Position numbers and translations under genes: made by a program. A stretch of DNA of 10,503 bases from an uncultured Treponema sp. (GTDB lineage: Bacteria > Spirochaetota > Spirochaetia > Treponematales > Treponemataceae): the NCBI GenBank assembly GCA_905373565.1, contig CAJPTT010000045.1, positions 1 through 10,503 on the forward strand, read 5' to 3'. Positions within the stretch are counted from its first letter, which is position 1; each line of letters starts with the position of its first letter. This document shows, piece by piece, positions 1-7,520 of this stretch. The notes below the pieces were generated by a model. It ran no database searches. It was given only the letters and a program-made list of their open reading frames with translations, and had not been told where the DNA came from.

Positions 1-3000
1 CATTTGCTCAAGATGGACAAAAAACGCTGAAATTTAAGGTTACCGATAAGAAAAGCGGTGTATTTGAAACCGATGCAACCGACAAGCCTCGAGTGTATGC
101 AAAGAACACGACTACTACCGCTTCCGATGCATCGGTTGAATTAAAGGTAGATACAAAGCCGCCGCAGAGTGAAACTCCTGCATTACAATTTTCGAATGCG
201 AGCGACTATAGCGGTCTTAACAACCTTGAACAAAACGCAAAATTTAACGGCGGAATGCTCTATTTACAGATAATGGCTTCGGATGCCAGTGGAATACAGA
301 GCGTTACGGGAAAAATAGACAACGTTACGAGTACAACTGAGGGGCAAAATATAGAGCATGCCGCCGCCGGTACGGCTGAAAAGTGGCGGATTAAGCTTGA
401 CCTTAGTGACGTAACAACGGAAGGCATTAAAACACTAACGGTAGAACTTACCGATAAAGCAGGGGCAAAAACGCAGTTTACCCGTACGATAGTTCTCGAT
501 AAAACGGCGCCGACCGTTGAGTTAACATATCCTGCCGCTAATAGCGCTCAATCCGGAAAGATTACGGTTCAAGGAAATATTGCCGACGGGCAAGACGGTA
601 CTGGCACAAAAGCGGAAGCAACAAAGTGGATTGTTGTGCCTTCTGCATCGGGGGAACCTACTGCCGGTACTATCGGATGGAAAAACATGAAAACTTCAAC
701 GGCGGCAAACTGGAGTTTTGACCTTGATTTTGCTGTCGACTTTACGTTGAGCGGCGGACACGCGGCATACGGCACGCCGAATGCGGTAACGCCTGCCTAT
801 TATGACATACCGGTATATATCCTTACCGAAGACAATGTAGGAAATAAGGCTGTTCGAAAAATTACCGTACTGTATAATCCGGACGGGACAAAACCGGTCG
901 TAGAAGTCCTTTCTCCCACAGCAGGGTCGATTGTGGGCGGTACTATTCAGATATTCGGTACCGGAAAGGTAGCCGTAGGAACACCTGCCCATGTGGGCGA
1001 AGTACACATTCAATTTTCGAAGGATGAACACGGTACCTTTGACAGTTCGCACTGCAATTTTAACGGTAAAGATTGGTGGAATGGCGGTAACGGTGTTCTT
1101 GTTCCCAATACTGCCGGAACGCATTCGGGAGCTTCTTGGCGTATGGATGTAAACAGTGATGGAAACCTGAATAATCCGAGTTCAACCGAAGAACGCTGGA
1201 CACTGTGGTTTAGACTACGTGCAAAGAATAAGAATGACAATAAGATAGGAGAGTGGACTGCTCCTATTAAGATAATTGTTGATAAGTCCGCTCCGACCAT
1301 CGGCAGCAAGATTCCGCTTAAACTTGAACACGGTAGCCAATCGGATGATTATATTCCCAATATGTGGATAGCCGATAATTATAAGCTGACCGGCTCGTTG
1401 CATGATGAATCGGGAATAAAGAGCATAAAAATTACGGGTGATTTAAAAGACGGTACTGAATATGATTTAGCTAAAGCGCTTACAGACGGATGGATTGTTG
1501 AAGATACTGTTAATACGCCAACCGAATCCGGTAAAAAGAATTATAAGTTGCAAATACCGCTTACGCTGAATGACTTGAAAGAGGCTGCAAAGGGGAAAAA
1601 AGAATTTAAGTTTACCCTTTATGTAGAAGAAGATACGGATAAGCATTTATCTGCTGAAAAGGAATTTACTTTTAAATTCGATACCGAAGCGCCTACGGGA
1701 GCCTATGGAGAGCATAAACTTATCGGCAACGGTAATTTTGAAGCCGGTTCAATTACGGATACTGTTCTTGCAACTAAAATAAAAGAATTGGCGCCTTCAA
1801 CCGATTACAGCAAGCTTGGTTTATTAGCAGGAGGCAAAGCGCTTACAATACAGTCCGTAACCGGTGATAAAGTTGTCTTTACGCCTGCAATTTCCGAAGG
1901 TCGGCATAACTATATGCTGTATCGTAAAGGAGCTTCATTAATTTATAATGACAGCGGCAACTGGGTGGTAAAAGGTGTTGCGCATGATGAAGGAATCGGT
2001 GTTAAAGAGGTTAAAGTTACCGTAACGGTAAACGGCAGCGCTAAAACACTAACCATACCGGAAAGCAGCCTTGTTTCGAGTTTAAGCGGACTTTGGGCGT
2101 GGGAAGGGCAAATTGATTTAAGTACGCTGTCCGACGGAAAGGGGGCGCTCTCTTATGAAATTACCGATAAACTGGGGAATAAATACACGCCTTCTTCTAT
2201 TGAAGTGCGGGTAAAGAATAAGCCGGTAAAGATTTCTAAAGTTATACTGCAAACCGAAATCGGCGGACAACCGGTTAAAACCGATAAAACCGATCCGGCA
2301 GAAACCGATCCGAAGACAACGGTAACAAAGACATCAGATGCTCAGTTGGATCAGACCGTAACTGTGGAAAGTAAAAACTTTGCCTTTAAGAGTAAGACCG
2401 CTTCAAAGATCAAGGTTGAATTTGACGGCGGACAAGGTAGCGTACGATATCGGCTGAGAAAAGGGGGCACGGTCTTGAAAGAGATAACGCTTCCTAATCT
2501 GCCTAGCGGCATCATCGGCGATCATCCTTTGACCAGCGGTGATGAAATTGATTTAAAAGATCATTTGGCTGCAATCGGCAATTCAAACGGTACGCCTACG
2601 ACAATAACGCTTGAGTTGTGGGACGAGGCACACGGCTATACTCAAGGTACGGATAGCTCTTGGGCTAAGGTAGATATTACTACACTTTTTGACGCGCTTG
2701 ATCAAACGGATCCGACAGTGGTCATTCTTCCGTTCCATTGGAACAGCGAAGACAACAATTCGTTGTATAAAAACAAACGCGACAACGGGCATGTGGAAAT
2801 TAAGGAAACCGGTAATTCGCAAGTGTCCGGTAAGGTTACTCTGCGTGGGTTTGCATATGATAATATCGAATTGAATGAAATTACCGCAACGCTTCCGAAT
2901 AGCCCGGAATTAACGGTTACTGCAACACGGCAAGCAAACGGTACGTGGTCTTCTAATGAAACAATGGCTGCTGATGGAGCGGAGCTTACCGTGACAAAAC

Positions 3001-5084
3001 TCGGTGCGGACTATCTGGGGTATTATGTTGCCTGGCAGCTTGATTGGGACACTGAAAAAGCAACTGTAGAGGCGGCTGCAAAAGAAATTAGGATACAGGC
3101 AAAGGACGGAGCTAATAATACCTCTGCATTGCCGCCGGCCCCCCCATCGCCGCCATACTCCGGTACGGATATGCCGACAAAAACTACCGTAGCGAGAAGC
3201 GAAGTGAAAAAAGCGGAAAGTGCCGTTTTTGCGGGTACAAAACGAGGACAGTTTGTTGTGTTCAAAAACGGTGAAACGCAATACCTTACCCGTATTACAA
3301 GTGTAGACGGCAATGAGGTAACGCTGGAAGACGCCGTTCCTAAGGAAGCAGCCGATGCGTATATGTACGATTATACGGCAAATAAGTCTGCTGTTAAGGT
3401 AAACGTTGTGCCGTATATTACCGCCATTGAAAACGCTGCAGGCGAAGGCTTGAGCAATTCAGTCATCCGCGGTTCCGACGGTACGTATTCGATGAATTAT
3501 TCAGATCCTCAACCGTCACCATCCAATCCATCGCCAGAACCTGAAAAAATGACCGTAAAAGGTTTTAATTTAAAACCTGCAAGCGGGAATCCGACAGCAA
3601 CAATCGGTTCAAGTACACCGGCCGTAAGCAATGTAACTGCTACCAGCATACAGGTGAGCAAGAAAGCAAGTTCCGGCGCCTTGGTCATTACAGTCGGTAC
3701 CGTTGAAAGCATCAACAACATGGTCGACATTACCAAGCCTTACAACCAGGAGAAAGATATCACCAATCCGTCTTCCAATTTATGGAGTGCAAAGCGCGAG
3801 CTGGTGTTCTGGGAAAACAAACAGGTATGCAGCTCAACGCAAGATCAAACGTTCTATTATCCTTCTATGGTGATGAACGGTAATCAGCCTATTTTTGCCT
3901 ACTGCAATAACAACGACGGATATACTTGGAGGACTTCTGATGATAGTAATAAAAGTAAGAGAGGTGGTAAATGGTATGCTCGGAATGCCGTGCTTGCAAA
4001 AACAAGTGATAATAAGTACATGATATTGAGTAACGAAGATAACTTTACTAATGGATATTCAGGGTATCTGTACCTTAATTCTAATGATAGAGGTCCTAAC
4101 CACACAGGCCGCAAGTCTGCATTAATAGGCTATGAAGGATATAGCTCGAATTATATGTCACAGGATGGTTTTATCGAACTCTGTAGTACATCGTACGGTA
4201 ATAGCGCTTGGGATATCCCTTCATTAAACCGGTTTAAGTATCCGTCTTTAATTGTTGACGGTGCCAATGCTTCTGCTCAAATCTATATTTCCTATTACGA
4301 TTCAAAAGCACAAGAAATACGTTTCTTCGCTTTTAAGAAGACAGGAGCAGATACTACTAATTTGACTGAAGCCGGTCATAGATATGGGAATCCGCGAGGA
4401 CTTGCTGAAAACGGTACCCTCGTAGTCTCCGGCACGAATGGAGGTAAGTCAAGCGAACACACCGCTATGGCAAAGGTTGGAGCAGGTATTTATATAGCCT
4501 ACCACGATGCAAACAGCACTACGCTCAAATTGACGTATTCAAAAGCACCATTACTTACAAGCGGGCTTGCAGATACGGCTGCAGCATGGGATACGCTCGA
4601 AGTTGATAACGGTGCGCTTACTGGTCAGTATGTTTCGATGACTTCTTCGGGTACAAAACTGTATATAGCCTATCACGATGCATCAAATGCGGCTCTTAAA
4701 TTGGCGGTTGTGGAAACTACTGGAACTGTTACTGTTACAAGTAAGGTTATAGTAGATGCCTATCAGTCGGTCGGGTATAAAACAGGTATAACGATGGTGG
4801 GAGATGTACCCTATATCAGCTACTACAATAACGCACAGGCAGGCACAAAAAGCAGCATTAAGGTTGCATATCCGAAAAATGCCGCTTCTATTGGTCTAGC
4901 CGGTGCGGATGCAAATGGGGCTTTTACGGAAGACTGGATTTCGATGTATATTCCGTCGATTGGCGTACCCAATGTAAGCATTCCCGAATTCAACAGGGTA
5001 ATGATAGACAACTATTCATCCGGTACTCAGCCTGTACTGGCATGGCTCAGCGATCCCTTTATTGAGTATACGAAGATGAGGTAG
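1..5084 (+). CDS. Giant repeat-containing surface/secreted protein (Ig-like, IPT-like and propeller-like modules), 5'-partial
   Basis: The reading frame is open from the window's left edge (first whole codon at position 3) to the TAG at 5082-5084, giving 1693 visible residues. A GTG at 93 is only an internal codon, because the frame continues upstream without a stop. Ig-like strand-start motifs recur: DKTAPT (visible residue 166), DGTKPVVEV (296), VDKSAPT (426), FDTEAPTG (559) and DQTDPTVVI (900), typical of bacterial Ig-like/cadherin-like modules in large exported adhesins. A proline-rich linker lies near 1043-1053, and an IPT/TIG-like stretch at about 1138-1240 is interrupted by a second Pro/Ser-rich segment. 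From about 1285 to the end, a Y-I-[AS]-Y-[HY]-[DN] motif recurs (1428, 1497, 1554, 1604), and a degenerate Asp-box-like NDGYTW lies near 1302, which suggests a beta-propeller. The signal peptide or lipobox would be outside the window. There is no C-terminal membrane anchor or recognisable sorting tail. Surface location and an adhesin or glycan-binding role are inferences. Confidence 0.88.
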   Translation, partial: FAQDGQKTLKFKVTDKKSGVFETDATDKPRVYAKNTTTTASDASVELKVDTKPPQSETPALQFSNASDYSGLNNLEQNAKFNGGMLYLQIMASDASGIQSVTGKIDNVTSTTEGQNIEHAAAGTAEKWRIKLDLSDVTTEGIKTLTVELTDKAGAKTQFTRTIVLDKTAPTVELTYPAANSAQSGKITVQGNIADGQDGTGTKAEATKWIVVPSASGEPTAGTIGWKNMKTSTAANWSFDLDFAVDFTLSGGHAAYGTPNAVTPAYYDIPVYILTEDNVGNKAVRKITVLYNPDGTKPVVEVLSPTAGSIVGGTIQIFGTGKVAVGTPAHVGEVHIQFSKDEHGTFDSSHCNFNGKDWWNGGNGVLVPNTAGTHSGASWRMDVNSDGNLNNPSSTEERWTLWFRLRAKNKNDNKIGEWTAPIKIIVDKSAPTIGSKIPLKLEHGSQSDDYIPNMWIADNYKLTGSLHDESGIKSIKITGDLKDGTEYDLAKALTDGWIVEDTVNTPTESGKKNYKLQIPLTLNDLKEAAKGKKEFKFTLYVEEDTDKHLSAEKEFTFKFDTEAPTGAYGEHKLIGNGNFEAGSITDTVLATKIKELAPSTDYSKLGLLAGGKALTIQSVTGDKVVFTPAISEGRHNYMLYRKGASLIYNDSGNWVVKGVAHDEGIGVKEVKVTVTVNGSAKTLTIPESSLVSSLSGLWAWEGQIDLSTLSDGKGALSYEITDKLGNKYTPSSIEVRVKNKPVKISKVILQTEIGGQPVKTDKTDPAETDPKTTVTKTSDAQLDQTVTVESKNFAFKSKTASKIKVEFDGGQGSVRYRLRKGGTVLKEITLPNLPSGIIGDHPLTSGDEIDLKDHLAAIGNSNGTPTTITLELWDEAHGYTQGTDSSWAKVDITTLFDALDQTDPTVVILPFHWNSEDNNSLYKNKRDNGHVEIKETGNSQVSGKVTLRGFAYDNIELNEITATLPNSPELTVTATRQANGTWSSNETMAADGAELTVTKLGADYLGYYVAWQLDWDTEKATVEAAAKEIRIQAKDGANNTSALPPAPPSPPYSGTDMPTKTTVARSEVKKAESAVFAGTKRGQFVVFKNGETQYLTRITSVDGNEVTLEDAVPKEAADAYMYDYTANKSAVKVNVVPYITAIENAAGEGLSNSVIRGSDGTYSMNYSDPQPSPSNPSPEPEKMTVKGFNLKPASGNPTATIGSSTPAVSNVTATSIQVSKKASSGALVITVGTVESINNMVDITKPYNQEKDITNPSSNLWSAKRELVFWENKQVCSSTQDQTFYYPSMVMNGNQPIFAYCNNNDGYTWRTSDDSNKSKRGGKWYARNAVLAKTSDNKYMILSNEDNFTNGYSGYLYLNSNDRGPNHTGRKSALIGYEGYSSNYMSQDGFIELCSTSYGNSAWDIPSLNRFKYPSLIVDGANASAQIYISYYDSKAQEIRFFAFKKTGADTTNLTEAGHRYGNPRGLAENGTLVVSGTNGGKSSEHTAMAKVGAGIYIAYHDANSTTLKLTYSKAPLLTSGLADTAAAWDTLEVDNGALTGQYVSMTSSGTKLYIAYHDASNAALKLAVVETTGTVTVTSKVIVDAYQSVGYKTGITMVGDVPYISYYNNAQAGTKSSIKVAYPKNAASIGLAGADANGAFTEDWISMYIPSIGVPNVSIPEFNRVMIDNYSSGTQPVLAWLSDPFIEYTKMR

Positions 5085-5171
5085 AGGGGAATTATAATTA
5101 AGAATTAAGAAAGCAGAATTAAGAGAAAGCCCGGTGAGCAGCACTTGTCGGGATTGCCTTGTATTACGGGG

Positions 5172-5209
5172 GCAGCGTTCCGAGCCGGTGTGAAGGATGG
5201 GAACGCTGC
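5172..5209. other. Hairpin-forming inverted repeat downstream of the giant gene
   Basis: GCAGCGTTCC (5172-5181) is repeated perfectly in inverse as GGAACGCTGC (5200-5209) around an 18-nt spacer. Three further pairs (one G-U) extend the stem outward. It lies 87 bp after the stop codon of the giant surface-protein gene. No T-run follows on the + strand, so it is not a canonical intrinsic terminator; it could still help end or stabilise that mRNA. The surrounding 5085-5324 interval holds repeated AATTAAGA-type AT-rich words and a second imperfect inverted repeat (5239-5249 with 5258-5268), and no credible gene. Confidence 0.45.
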
Positions 5210-5324
5210 TCCAATTCATAGTTAAGGATGCAGAATTTCCCCTTAATTCGGGATGAGGAATTAAAGGGATGTATCGAACAATAAGTAATGTTGATATGAT
5301 CATTAATCAAATACTTGAAGATGT

Positions 5325-5347
5325 AAATCACATCTGTCCAAGATAAA
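5325..5347. repeat. Left terminal inverted repeat of the IS remnant
   Basis: A 23-bp sequence with the core ATCACATCTGTCCAAGATAA. It is the exact reverse complement of 5864-5886, and complementarity fails at the next base on both sides. It abuts the transposase stop codon at 5349-5351. Confidence 0.93.
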
Positions 5348-5348
5348 T

Positions 5349-5784
5349 TCATAAAGCAAGCTCCTGCTGCAAAGAGAAGGCAGGCGGCTTATTTATTACA
5401 GGAGGAATACCTGCAAACCATTTGAATAAATCCTTTCGTTCAAACAAACATACTTTAAGTCCCGAAATAAAGTCTGTAAAATTCTTTCCTTCATATGAGC
5501 TCATCTGACGCAATATCAAATACAATACTGATAAAGTGGAGCGGGCAAGGTCTTTATGAATACCCAGATGATACCGGCAAGAACCGCTTGCGTTAAGAGA
5601 ATTGGTCAGGCTGCTCAAGCCCATGAGGATTTGCAATTTGAGCATAGATCATCGCGACTAACTGCTGCCACGTCGAAAATCCTTTGCAATGTTTGTCCGA
5701 TTGGCTAGATTTGACCAGCGCATAAAATTGAGATATGTTAATCAAGGATAGCAATTGCCCGAGTTTTGTGTTATATTTGTTCAT
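5349..5784 (-). pseudogene. Transposase remnant, IS4/DUF4372 family (frameshifted and internally deleted)
   Basis: Translation starts at ATG 5784 and gives a DUF4372-like N-terminus (MNKYNTKLGQLLSLINISQF, then GFSTWQQLVAMIYAQIANPHGL). It stops early at 5593 because of a +1-type frameshift near 5611-5618. The adjacent frame resumes the family sequence (SSLTNSLNAS..YHLGIHKDLARSTLS) and, at about 5520-5535, jumps directly to a C-terminal tail (GLKVCLFERKDLFKWFAG..) ending at 5349. The middle of the protein, including the DDE catalytic residues, is absent, so it cannot be an active transposase. Roughly 140 residues remain of a family usually near 370 or more. AAGGA sits 9 nt before the ATG. The family was recognised by sequence pattern from memory. 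The element could be moved only in trans by a full-length relative. Confidence 0.85.
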
Positions 5785-5847
5785 GTCTGTAATTCCTTTT
5801 GTGGTATTGTTTTTCTTTCTAACCTAACTATACCACGAATTACAGAC
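5785..5847 (-). promoter_or_regulatory. Transposase leader hairpin overlapping its ribosome binding site
   Basis: GTCTGTAATTC (5785-5795) plus GTGGTAT (5801-5807) pairs with ATACCACGAATTACAGAC (5830-5847). This makes an 18-bp stem with a 5-nt bulge. The bulge falls on the purine-rich AAAAGG of the minus strand, which is the Shine-Dalgarno region of the transposase ATG at 5784. Known IS elements such as IS10 and IS50 use similar leader structures to block translation from read-through transcripts; that role here is an inference. Confidence 0.6.
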
Positions 5848-5863
5848 TTTTTAAACTTCCTAT

Positions 5864-5886
5864 TTTATCTTGGACAGATGTGATTT
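5864..5886. repeat. Right terminal inverted repeat of the IS remnant
   Basis: An exact 23-bp reverse complement of 5325-5347, ending 12 bp before the reductase B stop codon (5899-5901). It marks the transposase-promoter end of the element. Confidence 0.93.
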
Positions 5887-5898
5887 TTTATAAATATT

Positions 5899-7089
5899 TC
5901 ACCGCGATGAGGCCTGCAGCTTCTTTTCCTGTACCAATTCCAAGAAAGCTTCTATTCTAGTAGCAAATTGACCGATATCTCCCTGTGAATAATCCGATTC
6001 AATGTGAAGATATGGCAAGCCTTTTTGCATAACATATTTACCGATGGTGTGACTTTCCAAATTAAAAGTATGACATGCGACAAGCGTACATTCAATAACC
6101 GCATCGGCTTTATAGTGATCGATAAGATAGTTAAGATCTCGCAAACGCCCGGGATTGGGACTCATAACTGAACAGTTGGTCTTAAGATATTTTTCTGCTA
6201 TGGCTTCTATAGGGTCGCGGCTTGGGTCTTCGTCTACCATTTCCATCTGTGTACGGATGCCGGAACAGCTATCGTAGCCGACAATAATAGCTCCCAGTTC
6301 TTCAATCTTAGCAAGTATCTTTTCTTTGACGCCGCCTAACGGGCAACCGGTAATCAAAATACGGGGACGCCTATCGGTTGTCCCTTTCAGATTTTTTTCC
6401 CAGTACTCTTTCAACGCTCTCGTCCGCTGAACAATTTCGGAGTTCTTTTTTTCAATATCATATTGAAAGCCAAACGCTTCCTTTACATTGAATTGCTCTA
6501 ATCCGGAAACGGGCGAAGGATCCAGCGCCGAAAGTTCAAAAAAGCCGATAAGGTTTTTCCGTTCCTGATTGCAGTCTTTAATCGCACGGCGCAAGTCTAC
6601 CTCACTTATCGTGATATCATAAAACTCTTCGATTTTTGCTTTGAGCTTTCTCACCTCGTCCGCCCAAAACGGATACGTTTTAGAATCAATATTATTTTGA
6701 GGCAAGTGCATAACGTACGTCGGTTTAATATCGTTTAAAAGCTCGAACATTTTTTTCTTACCGTCGCACGTTGTTTCCCCGATGATAAAATCCGAAAAAT
6801 AAAAGAAAGGACATGTGTCGGTTATTGCGTGTCCGTAAGAAGCCTTAATGAGTGGACACAGGTTTCTCGGCAAATCTCTTTCCGCAGCGCTGATAGGCTT
6901 TTCGCTTGTGGCGCATAACGAAACGGGTACTGCACCCGCCGCATAGATCAGTTCGATCGGGACATACGAACAATATAAACCGACTACTCGTCCGCCTGCA
7001 TCTTTCACTTTCTTTAACGCCAAAAATTTTTGCTGCTGCGCTTCCGCAAGACTGTCAAAGCCTTTGGGCAAATTGTTTATCGGTTTCAT
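5899..7089 (-). CDS. YjiM-like 2-hydroxyacyl-CoA dehydratase-family protein (probable double-cubane-cluster reductase, reductase B)
   Basis: A 396-residue HgdB/FldB-superfamily protein, predicted cytosolic. An Fe-S cluster held by cysteines would receive electrons from the ATP-dependent activator encoded at 8926-9678. Candidate ligand cysteines are C40 (LYCSYVP), C59, C78 (NLCPLIKASYG), C93 (DTCPFF), C108 (GETTCDGKKK), C249 (TGCPLGG), C275 (DSCSGIR), C306, C334 and C339 (ACHTFNLES). The DLPRNLCPLIK, GETTCDGKKKM and ITGCP motifs closely match what I recall of E. coli YjiM (about 383 aa). That points to the double-cubane-cluster (DCCP) branch rather than the true 2-hydroxyglutaryl- or lactoyl-CoA dehydratase subunits. 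The ATG at 7089 has GGGAGG 5 nt upstream. It is the last gene of the operon, with a 159-bp gap to the DUF3343 gene holding two palindromic repeats. Its tail runs about 10 residues past the paralogue's end and finishes 12 bp from an IS end. The substrate is unknown. Confidence 0.93.
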   Translation of the reverse strand: MKPINNLPKGFDSLAEAQQQKFLALKKVKDAGGRVVGLYCSYVPIELIYAAGAVPVSLCATSEKPISAAERDLPRNLCPLIKASYGHAITDTCPFFYFSDFIIGETTCDGKKKMFELLNDIKPTYVMHLPQNNIDSKTYPFWADEVRKLKAKIEEFYDITISEVDLRRAIKDCNQERKNLIGFFELSALDPSPVSGLEQFNVKEAFGFQYDIEKKNSEIVQRTRALKEYWEKNLKGTTDRRPRILITGCPLGGVKEKILAKIEELGAIIVGYDSCSGIRTQMEMVDEDPSRDPIEAIAEKYLKTNCSVMSPNPGRLRDLNYLIDHYKADAVIECTLVACHTFNLESHTIGKYVMQKGLPYLHIESDYSQGDIGQFATRIEAFLELVQEKKLQASSR

Positions 7090-7117
7090 ATACGCCTCCC
7101 GTGCAATTAACTAAGTC

Positions 7118-7152
7118 GGGTATCCTAAAAATTCCGGTTTTTAAATATTCCC
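7118..7152. repeat. Intergenic palindromic repeat, copy 1
   Basis: A 35-bp imperfect palindrome with the core CCTAAAAATTCCGGTTTTTA. GGG (7118-7120) pairs with CCC (7150-7152), TAT (7121-7123) with ATA (7145-7147), and TAAAAA with TTTTTA. A 2-nt bulge (TT) precedes the closing CCC. It shares core and architecture with 7175-7212 and 8808-8848. It lies in the leader of reductase B. Confidence 0.6.
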
Positions 7153-7174
7153 TTAGCGTCTTCATAAAACAATA

Positions 7175-7212
7175 GGGAACCTCTAAAAACTTCAGTTTTT
7201 TAGAGGTTTTCC
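7175..7212. repeat. Intergenic palindromic repeat, copy 2 (strongest hairpin)
   Basis: AACCTCTAAAAA (7178-7189) pairs perfectly with TTTTTAGAGGTT (7197-7208) over a 7-nt loop. GG/CC closure outside it is offset by a 2-nt bulge. It lies between the DUF3343 gene and reductase B. On the transcribed strand no U-run follows the stem, so an intrinsic terminator is unlikely; an mRNA-stability or attenuation hairpin, or a small mobile repeat, is possible. Confidence 0.8.
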
Positions 7213-7248
7213 TTAGATTTACTTGCCTCTCCACCAGCTAAGCACGAA

Positions 7249-7503
7249 TCAGCAAAACTTCATGCGATTCGGATCATCGGTATTGGCGGCCTCATAAAAT
7301 GCGTCGATGGCAATGTCCGCTTCATCGGCGAGTTTTTGAATTGCAGGCTGCAGCGCGGCATCTTCATACAAGATGGAGATACCGCAGCAGTGATCCGCCG
7401 TACGCGGAGTCGGCACAGGTGTGCAGGCAAACCCATGCTCATTCATCAGGGCATACAACTGCATTGCCGCCGCCGAATTGGGTAGTAGAATATAATGCCT
7501 CAC
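7249..7503 (-). CDS. DUF3343-family small protein (putative Se/S-carrier-like), GTG start
   Basis: An 84-residue protein with the DUF3343 pattern. It begins RHYILLPNSAAAMQLYALM, has a central DHCCGIS double-cysteine motif (about residues 37-43), and ends in a C-terminal cysteine (MKFC). The family is annotated as 'putative Se/S carrier protein-like' and commonly lies next to HgdB-like reductases and their activators. A persulfide, selenium or thiol-redox role is only suggested by the paired and terminal cysteines. The start is GTG at 7503: an in-frame TAA lies three codons upstream, and no ATG occurs before residue 14. A weak AGGT lies about 8 nt upstream. The gap to the upstream reductase A stop is only 17 bp, so the two are co-transcribed and possibly translationally coupled. 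Confidence 0.85.
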   Translation of the reverse strand: MRHYILLPNSAAAMQLYALMNEHGFACTPVPTPRTADHCCGISILYEDAALQPAIQKLADEADIAIDAFYEAANTDDPNRMKFC

Positions 7504-7520
7504 CTGTAGTTACCTAAGAA

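Larger units (their letters stand above)
5325..5886 (-). mobile_element. Internally deleted IS4/DUF4372-family insertion sequence remnant (562 bp)
   Basis: The element is bounded by perfect 23-bp terminal inverted repeats (5325-5347 and 5864-5886). It contains, on the minus strand, the two ends of a DUF4372/IS4-type transposase but not the catalytic DDE core. The transposase stop codon abuts the left repeat, as expected of an IS end. A full element of this type would be well over 1 kb, so more than half the interior is missing. I see no convincing target-site duplication in the flanks (GAAGATGT on the left, TTTATAAA on the right), so the insertion is old or has been rearranged. It lies between the converging giant gene and the reductase operon, 12 bp from the last operon stop codon. 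Confidence 0.85.

Noticed and set aside
696..1124. 142-residue open frame on the minus strand inside the giant gene
   Set aside because: It is antisense to a continuous coding frame, low-complexity in composition, has no recognisable domain and no convincing ribosome binding site.
5172..5209. Intrinsic terminator for the giant gene
   Set aside because: The stem is good but there is no T-run after it and the loop is 18 nt, so it is listed only as a hairpin.
5305..5325. Target-site duplication flanking the IS remnant
   Set aside because: The left and right flanks share only short AT-rich words (such as AAATA) that are expected by chance.
5164..5352. 62-residue minus-strand open frame across the IS left end
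   Set aside because: Its start lies at the IS boundary and it runs through the terminal repeat into intergenic hairpins, with no family resemblance.
7175..7212. Terminator between the DUF3343 gene and reductase B
   Set aside because: No U-run follows the stem on the transcribed strand, and similar palindromes recur in other gaps, so a repeat family explains it better.
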